NCBI RefSeq assembly: GCF_007991515.1
Contig: NZ_BJYM01000014.1
Coordinates: forward strand, 62,001 to 126,000
Length of the DNA stretch: 64,000 nucleotides
Direction of reading: 5' to 3'
DNA from: Oceanobacillus sojae
GTDB lineage: Bacteria; Bacillota; Bacilli; Bacillales; Amphibacillaceae
Made by a program: the position numbers and the translations under genes. The notes below the pieces were generated by a model that searched no databases, had not been told where the DNA came from, and saw only the letters and a list, made by a program, of their open reading frames with translations. Shown here one piece after another: positions 9,236-17,525 of this stretch (its first letter is position 1; every line of letters starts with the position of its first letter).

Positions 9236-9289
9236 TATACAAAAACTCTTCGTTCTATTATAAATGGAGAGTTTTTGTATAGCTTTTTA
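9236..9289 (+). terminator. Rho-independent terminator of adhE
   Basis: TATACAAAAACTCT (9236-9249) pairs with AGAGTTTTTGTATA (9268-9281), followed by GCTTTTT. Confidence 0.85.
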
Positions 9290-9353
9290 AGAGAAATGTA
9301 TTTAATAATTAAGTAATATTGCGAATTCTCCTAACAAATATTTTGAATCATGT

Positions 9354-9359
9354 TATAAT
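9354..9359 (+). promoter_or_regulatory. Consensus -10 element before the leader ORF and MBL-fold gene
   Basis: TATAAT in an A/T-rich region with no good -35 (CTAACA 17 nt upstream). Transcription would start near 9366, just before the AAGGAGG at 9374-9381. Confidence 0.45.
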
Positions 9360-9391
9360 TTTCTTTAGTAAAAGAAGGAGGTACCAGGCCA

Positions 9392-9421
9392 ATGGTAAAA
9401 AATAAACTGAGAAAATCTTAA
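9392..9421 (+). CDS. Putative 9-residue leader peptide
   Basis: MVKNKLRKS followed by TAA. A consensus AAGGAGG lies at 9374-9380, about 11 nt before the ATG, stronger than the site of the downstream gene. The peptide is very basic. GAGAAAA (9409-9415), inside this ORF, can pair with TTTTCTC (9455-9461), and that segment can also pair with GAGAA at 9490-9494 in the ribosome site of the next gene. The layout resembles translational attenuation leaders, but function is unproven. Confidence 0.4.
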   Translation: MVKNKLRKS

Positions 9422-9499
9422 ATTATTTTATTAACTATAGAATAAACATGTAGGTTTTCTCTTTCATAAAATTAATATAGAGAATAGAGGAGAACTAAC

Positions 9500-10347
9500 A
9501 TGCTAAATAAATTAAGTGATACAATTTATTATTTATCCAATCAGGATGATAAAGAGCGGCCAACATTGGGATTGGTGTGTGGTGAACAATACAGTTTAAT
9601 CATAGATGCTGGTAATTCTGTTCAACATGCCAAAGACTTTTTAATAGAGATCGAAAAACTCGATGTACCTCCGGTTAAATACGTCGTTATTACCCATGGA
9701 CATTGGGATCACTTTCTGGGTACGAACGAATTTGATGCAGCTGTTATCGTTAATAGCCGAACAAATGAAATCATAAAAGAATGGGAAAGTTACTCCTTTG
9801 ATGATTATTCACTTCAAAAAAATGAAGGTATAAATGAGTTGGGTGATTTATTTATGGAGATTATAAAAACGATATGCCAGACAGGGATAATTTTAAGTTG
9901 AAATCTCCGGACATAATCTTTGAAAATACACTAACGATTGATCTAGGGAATAAAGTTTGTTTACTTGAAAGGATTAAAAGTACTCATACTGATGACTCTA
10001 CAGTCATTTATATTCCTGATGAAAAAATTATTTTTTTAGGTGATTGCGCATATGGAAAAACCACCAATTCTTTATTTCATTACAAACAATCATTGTTATT
10101 GACTATGATTGAAGACATTACTAAATACAATGCTGAAATGTTCTTGCTTGGACATGAATCAATCTGTGATTTAAATGAAATGAATATATATTGGGAAGAG
10201 TTAACAACAGCAAATCGTGCTGTAAAATCTGCCTCACTCGAAGATGCTATAGAGTATTTTAAAGCAGATAATAAAAGAGAGCCTAATGATAATGAATTGT
10301 TTTTCATACAAGCATTTGTGAATGACCAAATTATTCAATCACAGTAA
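9500..10347 (+). pseudogene. Metallo-beta-lactamase-fold hydrolase split by a one-base frameshift
   Basis: Two overlapping frames together make one MBL-fold protein of about 280 residues. Frame one (from ATG 9500, AGAGGAGAA upstream) carries the metal motif THGHWDH and runs to a stop at 9899-9901. Frame two is open across 9874-10347 and continues with FLGDCAYG and GHES, the later metal-ligand regions. The junction is near ATAAAAACG (about 9865-9873): one extra A would join ...MEIIK to NDMPDRDNF. It may be a real inactivating deletion, a sequencing error in the A run, or slippage at Lys AAA. The substrate cannot be named. Confidence 0.85.
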
Positions 10348-10380
10348 TTTCCCAGGATACATTAATCAAATATAATCATT

Positions 10381-10412
10381 AGCCATCTCATTCATTTGAG
10401 ATGGCTTTTTAT
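10381..10412 (+). terminator. Rho-independent terminator after the MBL-fold gene
   Basis: AGCCATCTCA (10381-10390) pairs with TGAGATGGCT (10397-10406), with a 6-nt loop and a TTTTATT tail. Confidence 0.9.
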
Positions 10413-10425
10413 TAGTCAATAATAT

Positions 10426-10563
10426 TTAAAAAACGGGTAATTCTTTTACACTGCACATAATTGCAAACTCCATCTCTTTATTAATACCAATTAGTTCAAC
10501 AACTGTTTGATTTGACTTAAATTCTTCTGATTTCTCAGCTACTTCAATACCCTTCAGCCTCAT
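10426..10563 (-). CDS. Possible 45-residue protein
   Basis: An open frame from ATG 10563 encodes MRLKGIEVAEKSEEFKS..., ending KELPVF. Composition is protein-like (alternating charged and aliphatic residues, E/K-rich), with no membrane segment. The upstream purines (AAAAGAGTGAAA) give only a weak ribosome site. It is divergent from the XRE-cupin regulator and would share its operator region. I do not recognise it; it may be a small gene or the remnant of a longer one. Confidence 0.35.
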   Translation of the reverse strand: MRLKGIEVAEKSEEFKSNQTVVELIGINKEMEFAIMCSVKELPVF

Positions 10564-10583
10564 TTTCACTCTTTTTGATTTTT

Positions 10584-10613
10584 GTATGTTATAACATTTA
10601 AAAGTATGTTATA
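10584..10613. promoter_or_regulatory. Operator-like repeats upstream of the XRE-cupin regulator
   Basis: GTATGTTATA occurs twice, at 10584-10593 and 10604-10613, exactly 20 bp apart. The first copy is part of the perfect palindrome ATGTTATAACAT (10586-10597). A TATACT -10 candidate lies at 10623-10628, so the second copy covers the -35/spacer position. Autoregulation by the following HTH protein is the simplest reading. Confidence 0.55.
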
Positions 10614-10657
10614 TTTACTAAATATACTTGGGATAGTGTAAGAAAGGGGGCAAACAG

Positions 10658-11212
10658 ATGAAACAAATTGAGGATTATATCAGTAAAAACCTGCAAACGA
10701 TTCGGAAAGAACGAGGCTTGAGTTTAGATAAAACAGCGAAAATAACAGAAGTAAGCAAAGCTATGCTTGCACAAATAGAAAGAGGAGACTCTGTTCCGAC
10801 AGTAACAACCCTCTGGAAAATCGCCAATGGTCTAAAAGTATCCTTTTCATCTCTGATCAGTCAACAGACAAATCCTATCAGAGTGATTAAAAAGCAAGAC
10901 AGGCACCTGATTACAGAAGAAAAAAACCATTATAGAGTACATGCGGCTGTACCTTTTTCTCCGGAAAAGCAATTTGAAGTTTTTACGGTTGAGCTGGATC
11001 CTGAAAATGAACATAAATCATCTCCGCATAATCCAGGTGTTGAGGAGCATGTATTTGTACAAGATGGACAATTAGAAATGGATATTGACGGTACTGTTGA
11101 AACAATTGATGAAGGTGAAGCAATTATTTTTGACGGGAATCAAACTCATATCTACAGAAATATTGGAGACAAGGTGCTTCACCTTCTTGTATTAATCTAT
11201 TATGCAAAATAA
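10658..11212 (+). CDS. XRE-family regulator with C-terminal cupin domain
   Basis: 184 residues. The helix-turn-helix spans about 8-65 (LQTIRKERGLSLDKTAKITEVSKAMLAQIERG). A cupin_2 barrel spans about 105-180 (EHVFVQDGQLEMDIDG ... GEAIIFDGNQTHIYRN). Proteins of this build bind a small ligand in the cupin and control neighbouring transport or catabolic genes. AAAGGGGG stands 8 nt before the ATG. Only 35 nt separate it from azlC on the same strand, so it probably controls the azlCD pair and itself. Confidence 0.92.
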   Translation: MKQIEDYISKNLQTIRKERGLSLDKTAKITEVSKAMLAQIERGDSVPTVTTLWKIANGLKVSFSSLISQQTNPIRVIKKQDRHLITEEKNHYRVHAAVPFSPEKQFEVFTVELDPENEHKSSPHNPGVEEHVFVQDGQLEMDIDGTVETIDEGEAIIFDGNQTHIYRNIGDKVLHLLVLIYYAK

Positions 11213-11247
11213 ATAGTCTCCATTGCTTGAAAGCGAGTGAATAAAAA

Positions 11248-11955
11248 ATGTCTTTAGAAAATCATCTATCAACATTGAAGTATGCCTTCCCAAAAACGCT
11301 GCCGATACTGGCCGGGTTTGCTTTTTTAGGCATTGCCTACGGTGTATACATGCATTCCTTAGGGTTTCAGCCAATCTATGCCATCTTAATGAGCATACTC
11401 ATTTTTGCCGGCTCGATGGAATTCGTAGCTGGGAGTTTACTATTAGGTGCATTTAACCCGCTAAGTGCTTTTCTATTAACCTTAATGATAAACGCCAGAC
11501 ATCTTTTTTATGGTATCTCTATGTTAGATAAATATAAAGGAACAGGTAAGAAAAAGATTTATCTCATCTATGGTATGTGCGATGAGTCATTTGTGATTAA
11601 CAATACCTCCCGCATACCTTCTAATATCGATAAGGGCTGGTTTATGTTCTATGTCACCTTGTTAAACCAAATCTATTGGGTCAGTGGTGCTACAATCGGC
11701 AGCTTGTTTGGCTCGATGATTACGTTTAATACGGAAGGCCTGGAATTTGTTATGACGGCACTATTTGTCGTTATCTTTTTAGACCAATGGCTGAAAGAGC
11801 GTAATCACATAAGTTCTGTAATAGGTATAGCCGCTTCCGTTTTATGTTTAATCCTATTTGGTACAGAACATTTTATTATTCCTGCTATGCTTATTATATT
11901 AATTTTTCTAACTTTAATAAAAAAATTCATCACAAAACATGAGGTGATTTCCTAA
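11248..11955 (+). CDS. azlC: AzlC-family branched-chain amino acid export permease, large subunit
   Basis: 235 residues with about seven or eight hydrophobic segments. It carries the family signatures [20 protein letters not shown] and INARHLFYG. AzlC with AzlD forms a two-part exporter for branched-chain amino acids and analogues. It overlaps azlD by one base (TAATG), typical of coupled translation. The ribosome site is weak (GCGAGTGA), so expression may depend on read-through from the regulator gene. The transported substrate here is not proven. Confidence 0.93.
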   Translation: MSLENHLSTLKYAFPKTLPILAGFAFLGIAYGVYMHSLGFQPIYAILMSILIFAGSMEFVAGSLLLGAFNPLSAFLLTLMINARHLFYGISMLDKYKGTGKKKIYLIYGMCDESFVINNTSRIPSNIDKGWFMFYVTLLNQIYWVSGATIGSLFGSMITFNTEGLEFVMTALFVVIFLDQWLKERNHISSVIGIAASVLCLILFGTEHFIIPAMLIILIFLTLIKKFITKHEVIS

Positions 11956-12284
11956 TGATGACAATAACGCAGCAAATTATCATCGTCGCTTCTGTGGTTG
12001 CAGGCACTCTATTGACCAGATTCCTGCCTTTTATGATATTTAAATCCGATAAGCCTACACCAAAATACATTAAATACTTAGGATATGTCTTACCTCCGGC
12101 TGTATTTGGATTATTGGTAGTCTATTCTTTAAAGAACGTAACTGTCACATCATTGGCAGGCTTCCTGCCAGAACTTCTTGCCATTGGTTTGATTATTATC
12201 CTACATTGCTGGAGGCGGAGTATGCTGCTGTCTATTGCCGGCGGGACGATATTTTATATGTTTTTAGTACAGAGTGTGTTTTGA
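11955..12284 (+). CDS. azlD: AzlD-family branched-chain amino acid transport protein, small subunit
   Basis: 109 residues, four predicted membrane helices, with TRFLPFMIF and [17 protein letters not shown] as in AzlD. The ATG overlaps the azlC stop, and GAGGTG 8 nt upstream lies within the end of azlC. It works with AzlC as the small half of the exporter. Confidence 0.93.
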   Translation: MMTITQQIIIVASVVAGTLLTRFLPFMIFKSDKPTPKYIKYLGYVLPPAVFGLLVVYSLKNVTVTSLAGFLPELLAIGLIIILHCWRRSMLLSIAGGTIFYMFLVQSVF

Positions 12285-12376
12285 TGCTGTATAGATACAT
12301 TATAAAACGAAAAAAAATGAATTTCTTTTTAGGACAGAATTTTTTCTGATACGTTGAATATTTCCTTCAATGAACC

Positions 12377-12394
12377 AGGAAGGCTTACCTTCCT
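12377..12394 (+). terminator. Short GC-containing hairpin downstream of azlD
   Basis: AGGAAGG-CTTA-CCTTCCT followed by ATTACTTTC. It may end azlCD transcription, but the T tract is poor. Nothing else is evident in 12285-12530. Confidence 0.35.
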
Positions 12395-12530
12395 ATTACT
12401 TTCAACAAAACATCTGTTTCTTCTCGGTCACACTTGTTCTAAACCCATCCCGTTTATACGAAAGCATTTTAGGGAATATATAGTTATATTCTCACTGAAA
12501 ATAGACAATGAAATTTGGGAGGGTTGCAGC

Positions 12531-13679
12531 ATGAAACATTTTACTGAGGATGAAAAGATAAAGATTTTATCTGACATTATAGCAATTAAATCTGTTAATG
12601 AAAATGAAATTGAAGTAGCAAATTACATAAAGGATTTATTCGCTGAATATGGTATTGAATCTAAAATTGTGCCAGTAACAGACTCTCGTGTTAACTTAGT
12701 CGCTGACATTGGCAGCGGAAGTCCGGTCATTGGTGTTTCCGGTCATATGGATGTCGTTTCTCCCGGTGATGAGAACGAGTGGACTTCAGATCCGTTCACA
12801 TTGATAGAAAGAGACGGAAAATTATACGGCCGTGGAACGGATGATATGAAAGCAGGTTTAGTAAACCTTGTTTTAGTGATGATTGAACTCAAAGAAAATA
12901 ATAAACTAAAGAATGGAACTGTCCGTTTTATGGCAACCACTGGAGAAGAAGTCGGCGGTGCGGGTTCTAAAAAATTATACGAAGAAGGCTATATGGATGA
13001 TGTAAATTATCTATGGGTAGCCGAACCTTCTCATGACACAATTATTTACTCTCACAAAGGATCGCTTAACTTGCACATAACATCTATTGGTGAAGCAGCA
13101 CACAGTTCTATGCCTGAACAAGGCTATAATGCGATTAATCCATTGATGAAATATCTATTAGAGTTAGACGAGAAATTGAATGGCGATGACCGTAAAAATG
13201 AGGTCCTGGGCAAATTGGTTATGAGTACAACTATTTTTAATGCCGGAAACCAAGTAAACTCCGTTCCAGATAAGGCAGCAGCTGAATTAAATGTGCGTAC
13301 TATTCCGGAATTTGATAACGATGAAGTGATTGATTTATTCAACAAAACAGCTGATAAATTCAATAAAGAAGGCGCTCATATTGATATTGAAGTAACCATG
13401 TCATTACCTAGCGTTTTCTCTTCAAAGCATTCTAAGATGGTTAACCTTGCTAAAGAGATTGGTAAAAAACATCTAGGTTTAGAAATCTCAGTTAAAGGTT
13501 CACCCGGGGTGACAGATGCATCAAATTTATTACGGGGGAAAGATGATAACTTCCCGTTCATGATGTTTGGACCAGGTGAAACGAAAATGGCGCATAAAAC
13601 AGATGAATATGTTTACAAAGATTACTACTTTGCATTCTTTGATATCTACAAAGAATTAATTTTAGGATTATCGAAATAA
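12531..13679 (+). CDS. M20-family metallopeptidase, ArgE/DapE-type deacylase
   Basis: 382 residues from ATG 12531, chosen because GGGAGG sits 7 nt upstream; the open frame extends back to 12354 without support. Metal-site motifs are present: GHMDVVSPGDENEW, GRGTDDMKAG, the catalytic TGEEVGGAGS and VAEPS, plus the late HKTDEY histidine. The central lid/dimer domain includes AAHSSMPEQGYNAI. These enzymes hydrolyse N-acyl amino acids or dipeptides with two zinc ions; the exact substrate (succinyl-diaminopimelate, acetylornithine or another) cannot be assigned from sequence alone. It is a single gene with its own terminator. Confidence 0.92.
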   Translation: MKHFTEDEKIKILSDIIAIKSVNENEIEVANYIKDLFAEYGIESKIVPVTDSRVNLVADIGSGSPVIGVSGHMDVVSPGDENEWTSDPFTLIERDGKLYGRGTDDMKAGLVNLVLVMIELKENNKLKNGTVRFMATTGEEVGGAGSKKLYEEGYMDDVNYLWVAEPSHDTIIYSHKGSLNLHITSIGEAAHSSMPEQGYNAINPLMKYLLELDEKLNGDDRKNEVLGKLVMSTTIFNAGNQVNSVPDKAAAELNVRTIPEFDNDEVIDLFNKTADKFNKEGAHIDIEVTMSLPSVFSSKHSKMVNLAKEIGKKHLGLEISVKGSPGVTDASNLLRGKDDNFPFMMFGPGETKMAHKTDEYVYKDYYFAFFDIYKELILGLSK

Positions 13680-13682
13680 AGT

Positions 13683-13715
13683 GAAACCTCAATCAGTGGA
13701 GGTTTCGTTTCTTTC
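13683..13715 (+). terminator. Terminator of the M20 peptidase gene
   Basis: GAAACCTC (13683-13690) pairs with GAGGTTTC (13699-13706), then GTTTCTTTC. Confidence 0.8.
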
Positions 13716-13821
13716 GTCCCTCACTTGTCCAAGAAACAAAGTTTAAGTTAGCAACGCCGCGGGATTGCAATACCAAAATTGGACTTGAATAAACCTTTAG
13801 TATAAAGAACCAAAATAATGT

Positions 13822-13872
13822 AGTCTCACTACTTGCTCAAACATTAACAAAAAAGTAGTGAGACTTTTATTT
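13822..13872. terminator. Long hairpin terminator between convergent genes
   Basis: AGTCTCACTACTT (13822-13834) pairs perfectly with AAGTAGTGAGACT (13853-13865), followed on the plus strand by TTTATTTTATT. On the minus strand it can also end the MFS gene at 13912. The roughly 110 bp between the two terminators holds no recognisable gene. Confidence 0.8.
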
Positions 13873-13911
13873 TATTAACTATTCTAAGTACTTAATCGTT
13901 TACCCTGCCAC

Positions 13912-15120
13912 TTAAATTTGATGATACACCTCACTTTTTTTATCTACTCCCCTTCCACTTTTTTCTTGCCTTCTAAAGTGAACAAAAGAAACCGTACCTG
14001 CCAGGAAACACGTTCCCGCTAAAAAAATAAAGGCATATTTCATGGATAAATGCTCATAAATACTCCCGCTAATTATTGGAAAAACAGTCATACCCAGCGC
14101 GTAGACTGCTTGAAAGAAGCCCATTGCTGTAGAACGCTTTTGTTCAGGAATTGTTTGCATGGCACTGGAGGTCAGCAGTGAGAACAAAACCCCTGTACCT
14201 ATACCAGGTATTAGCTGCAGGAGGCAAACCATCACGATTGAATCTGTCTGGGGAACTAATACACAGTAAACGCCGAGGAAAAGAAAGCTAAAACAAATCC
14301 ATAGCTTAATAGACATCATTTCCAGGAATTTAGTGGAAGCTAACCTGGCAAAAACGACAGCTGAAAGCATATAAATAATAGACGATACACCGATGACCAG
14401 ATTAGAACCGCCAAGCTCCTGGACAATCTGATTTGTAAAAGACATCGTGGTAGACATTTGCACACCCTGCTGCACTAATGCCAAACAGGAAAAAAGAACT
14501 AAATTTTTATTTGCTGTCACCTTGATTAATTCCTTGAAGGAAACCTTATTCATGTAATTAGATGGTTTGGTTGATCGAAGAAAGAAAGCGAGTACAAAGC
14601 CTATAAGTCCTGCCGCTAAGCTAAAAGCACAAATCATCATCATGCCGACTTTATCATAGAGGAGCGTACTGGTTACAAAGCCAAGCAGCATACCGGCATT
14701 ATTAGCCATAATAATCCTGCTGGTTGCCCGTATCTGATCATTTTGGGAGAAAAAGCTCATATAGAGAATCATAAAAGAAATCCAGGTCGCACTTGCTGTT
14801 CCGGATAAAATATTACCGAGGAAAAAACCGATACCATCTGGCAGCAAAATCCTGCTTAAAGAGGCACCGCCCGCAAATAAAGAACCAAATAGGATAAACA
14901 GCTTGTGATTGCTGCTAAGATCTGCCAAAATACCTGCGGGAAGCCGGAGCATAAGCTGGGAAATGCCGTATGCACCAATAATAGCTCCTACCAGGTTACT
15001 GGAAATGTTCGCCAAAATTAGATACGTAGTTTGATAGGGAATGTAAACATATTGGGCGAACCAGAAGCATACAACAATCCATAAAATCAATGATGCCTGC
15101 TTTTTCTGTGTATTACTCAT
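13912..15120 (-). CDS. Major facilitator superfamily transporter
   Basis: 402 residues from ATG 15120, with GGAG about 11 nt upstream; upstream ATGs are too close to that site or lack one. Twelve hydrophobic segments, an RLPAGILADLSS loop between helices 2 and 3 like the MFS A-motif, and a short basic central loop (RSTKPSNYMNKVSFKEL). Single gene, divergent from the beta-glucoside operon. Family members export drugs or take up small solutes; the substrate cannot be assigned. Confidence 0.9.
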   Translation of the reverse strand: MSNTQKKQASLILWIVVCFWFAQYVYIPYQTTYLILANISSNLVGAIIGAYGISQLMLRLPAGILADLSSNHKLFILFGSLFAGGASLSRILLPDGIGFFLGNILSGTASATWISFMILYMSFFSQNDQIRATSRIIMANNAGMLLGFVTSTLLYDKVGMMMICAFSLAAGLIGFVLAFFLRSTKPSNYMNKVSFKELIKVTANKNLVLFSCLALVQQGVQMSTTMSFTNQIVQELGGSNLVIGVSSIIYMLSAVVFARLASTKFLEMMSIKLWICFSFLFLGVYCVLVPQTDSIVMVCLLQLIPGIGTGVLFSLLTSSAMQTIPEQKRSTAMGFFQAVYALGMTVFPIISGSIYEHLSMKYAFIFLAGTCFLAGTVSFVHFRRQEKSGRGVDKKSEVYHQI

Positions 15121-15381
15121 CTTTTTCATTACTCCTTCTTTTTGCAGTAAAATGTTTCCAAATAAATATTGAGAAAATTCAAGGTTCACTGAGCATATCC
15201 GGTCCCCTTTTCTCGTGTTTTTTATTGGATTACCAGTAGTTTTCCTGCTTTTTCAGCCGCTTTAAAACAAAGATTTTTCAGTACAATCTCCATTTTCAAA
15301 GTTCTAATGCAGTATCATATCCTAAGATTAAAATTTGCACAAGTGTCATTTATTTCTTATTTCTTCACAGAAAAAAGATTT

Positions 15382-15395
15382 AAAAAACGCTTGCA
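15382..15395 (-). promoter_or_regulatory. Probable cre site (CcpA catabolite repression)
   Basis: The minus strand reads TGCAAGCGTTTTTT, agreeing with the cre consensus TGNAARCGNWWWCA at 12 of 14 positions. It overlaps the -35 of the beta-glucoside promoter, so CcpA binding would repress. Confidence 0.6.
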
Positions 15396-15419
15396 TCAAA
15401 AAAGAAAGCGTGTTAACAT
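15391..15419 (+). promoter_or_regulatory. Promoter of the beta-glucoside operon
   Basis: TTGCAT (15391-15396), 17-nt spacer, TAACAT (15414-15419). Placement is right for a leader starting near 15426 that contains the RAT and terminator. Confidence 0.65.
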
Positions 15420-15449
15420 ATGTGCAAAGCAAAATACCGGAATACATTT

Positions 15450-15478
15450 GACGTGTTACTGATAATGCAGGCAAGATC
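15450..15478 (+). promoter_or_regulatory. RAT: ribonucleic antiterminator for a BglG/LicT-type protein
   Basis: The leader carries GTGTTACTGATAATGCAGG followed by CAAGATC, close to the LicT/SacY RAT consensus (GGATTGTTACTG...GCAGGCAAAACC). Its last bases (15475-15478) are also the start of the terminator stem, so protein-stabilised RAT folding and termination exclude each other. Confidence 0.88.
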
Positions 15479-15556
15479 AAATGTACACTTTAATAATCAT
15501 GGGGAAAACTATGCTTTTTTTCCATGAGGTTAAATGTGTACGTTTGGTCTTTTTTT
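15475..15556 (+). terminator. Leader terminator of the beta-glucoside operon
   Basis: GATCAAATGTACACTTTAA (15475-15493) pairs with TTAAATGTGTACGTTTGGTC (15530-15549) apart from a few wobbles or mismatches, then seven T. An inner hairpin (CATGG/CCATG) extends the stem. It ends about 70 nt before the first gene. Confidence 0.88.
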
Positions 15557-15626
15557 GTGTCAATATGTGTTCTTTACATTTTATCCGTTGGCCAGTGGAT
15601 TAATTTATAGCGAGGGAGAAAAAGAC

Positions 15627-17474
15627 ATGAACTATCAACAGGTGGCGCAGGACATTTTAAACAATGTGGGCGGAAAAGAAAATGTTTCCGGATTAACCCA
15701 CTGCTATACACGTTTGCGTTTTACTTTATACGACACAGAAAAAGCAAACAAGGCAAATTTAGAAAAGATGGACGAGGTTATCTCGGTCGTAGAGAATAGC
15801 GGACAGTATCAGGTTGTTATTGGAAATAAAGTGGCTGAAGTACATGACCAAATTCAACTTCTTTTAGGTGATTTAAACAAAACGAAAGAAAAGAAAGAAG
15901 AGAGTAAAGGGTCTATCGGAAGCCGGATTTTAAATACATTTACATCCATATTTATTCCGATTATCCCGGCCATTGCTGCATCCGGAATGCTGAAAGGAAT
16001 TCTGGCTCTTGCAGTTATGATTGCCGCTTATTACTGGAATGTGGATATTAAAGAATATAATACGTATCAGATACTGGATGCGACTTCCAATGCTTTATTT
16101 TACTTCTTCCCAATTATGATTGGTTATGTAGCGGCGAAGGTATTTAAGGCAAATGAATTAATTGCAATGGTGCTGGCAGCAACTCTATGTTACCCTGATC
16201 TGGTTGAAATAATGACTGGAGATGCAGCTGTTACCTTTTTGGGTCTTCCTGTAACATTAGCAAATTACACATCAACAGTTATCCCAATCATTATTGCAGT
16301 ATTTATCATGGCGTATGTACAACGCTTTTTCGAACGTATTACACCAGAAGTTTTAAAAATTATTATGGTGCCAACTTTTACTCTATTAGTAATGGTACCA
16401 GCAACCTTAATTATTTTCGGTCCTATCGGAATTCACTTAGGTAACTTCATAAACTGGCTGTACTATATCATTATGGATATCAGCCCAACATTATTAGGTG
16501 CTTTTATTGGCGGAATCTGGTGTGTTCTTGTTATATTTGGTGCTCACAAAGCAATCCTGCCAATTGGAATTAATGATGTAGCACAAACTGGTCAGCAGAA
16601 TCTATTGGCATTTGCAGGAGCTGCTAACTTTTCACAGGCGGGAGCTGCTGCGGGAGTCTTTTTGAAAACAAAAAATAAGAAATTAAAAACGTTATCTGCA
16701 ACAGCAACCGTAACAGCCCTTTTCGGAATTACCGAGCCCGCCATTTACGGCGTTAACCTCCGTTTGAAAAAGCCGATGATTTATGCGGTTATCAGCGGAG
16801 CGATAGGCGGCGGTCTGATGGGCTGGGGCGGATCCTATGGTACAGCCTTTGCCAACCAGGGATTTTTAACCATTCCCGTCTATATTGAAGCAGGTACAAA
16901 AGCGTTCCTATGTTATATTATTGGTATTGCGATTGCCTTCTTTGGAGCTGCTGCTATGACGATGTTATTTGGTTTTAAAGATATTCCTGAAGAGGAGGAT
17001 GCAACAGATGAAGGTTTTGATGAGAGCAATGAGGATACTCCAAATACAGTAACAGATACAGAAGTAACTATTCCTTCACCAGTCCAAGGAAAGCTGATTC
17101 CATTGTCTGAAGTAAAGGATGAAGTTTTCGCATCAGGCGCATTAGGAGAAGGAGCAGCGGTTTACCCGATTGCAGGTGAGGTAGTAGCGCCAGCCGACTG
17201 TAAGGTATCCGTTCTCTACCCAACATTACACGCGATCGGGCTGCAGCTCGAAAATGGTGCTGAATTATTAATTCATATAGGCTTTAATACCGTCGAATTA
17301 AATGGTGAAGGTTTTGAAGCCCATGTAAACGCTGGTGATGAGATAAGTAAAGGAACGAAAATTGTCTCATTTAATATAGAAGAAATAGAAGCAAAAGGAT
17401 ATGATCTCACCACCCCGATGGTTGTCACCAATTCTTCGCAGTTTCAAGGTGTTTCCATTGTAGAAAGCAATTAG
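15627..17474 (+). CDS. bglP: Beta-glucoside-specific PTS transporter, EIIBCA
   Basis: 615 residues from ATG 15627 (GAGGGAG about 9 nt upstream; the longer frame from 15534 runs through the terminator and is spurious). EIIB at 1-90 has phospho-Cys26 in GLTHCYTRLRF. EIIC at about 100-455 has about ten helices and the GITEPAIYG motif. EIIA at about 475-615 has the phospho-His near 550 in HIGFNTVELNGEGF. It imports and phosphorylates aryl- or alkyl-beta-glucosides using HPr-phosphate. First gene of the operon with the glycosidase and antiterminator. Confidence 0.95.
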   Translation: MNYQQVAQDILNNVGGKENVSGLTHCYTRLRFTLYDTEKANKANLEKMDEVISVVENSGQYQVVIGNKVAEVHDQIQLLLGDLNKTKEKKEESKGSIGSRILNTFTSIFIPIIPAIAASGMLKGILALAVMIAAYYWNVDIKEYNTYQILDATSNALFYFFPIMIGYVAAKVFKANELIAMVLAATLCYPDLVEIMTGDAAVTFLGLPVTLANYTSTVIPIIIAVFIMAYVQRFFERITPEVLKIIMVPTFTLLVMVPATLIIFGPIGIHLGNFINWLYYIIMDISPTLLGAFIGGIWCVLVIFGAHKAILPIGINDVAQTGQQNLLAFAGAANFSQAGAAAGVFLKTKNKKLKTLSATATVTALFGITEPAIYGVNLRLKKPMIYAVISGAIGGGLMGWGGSYGTAFANQGFLTIPVYIEAGTKAFLCYIIGIAIAFFGAAAMTMLFGFKDIPEEEDATDEGFDESNEDTPNTVTDTEVTIPSPVQGKLIPLSEVKDEVFASGALGEGAAVYPIAGEVVAPADCKVSVLYPTLHAIGLQLENGAELLIHIGFNTVELNGEGFEAHVNAGDEISKGTKIVSFNIEEIEAKGYDLTTPMVVTNSSQFQGVSIVESN

Positions 17475-17525
17475 GATAGAACTGCTTGATAAATAATTAT
17501 TAAAAAATATATAGGAGTGATGATA

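Noticed and set aside
12354-12530. 57-codon N-terminal extension of the M20 peptidase
   Set aside because: No homology to the family start, contains a hairpin, and a good GGGAGG site precedes ATG 12531.
15534-15626. Upstream start for the beta-glucoside PTS protein
   Set aside because: It begins inside the leader terminator; ATG 15627 has the ribosome site and the normal EIIB start.
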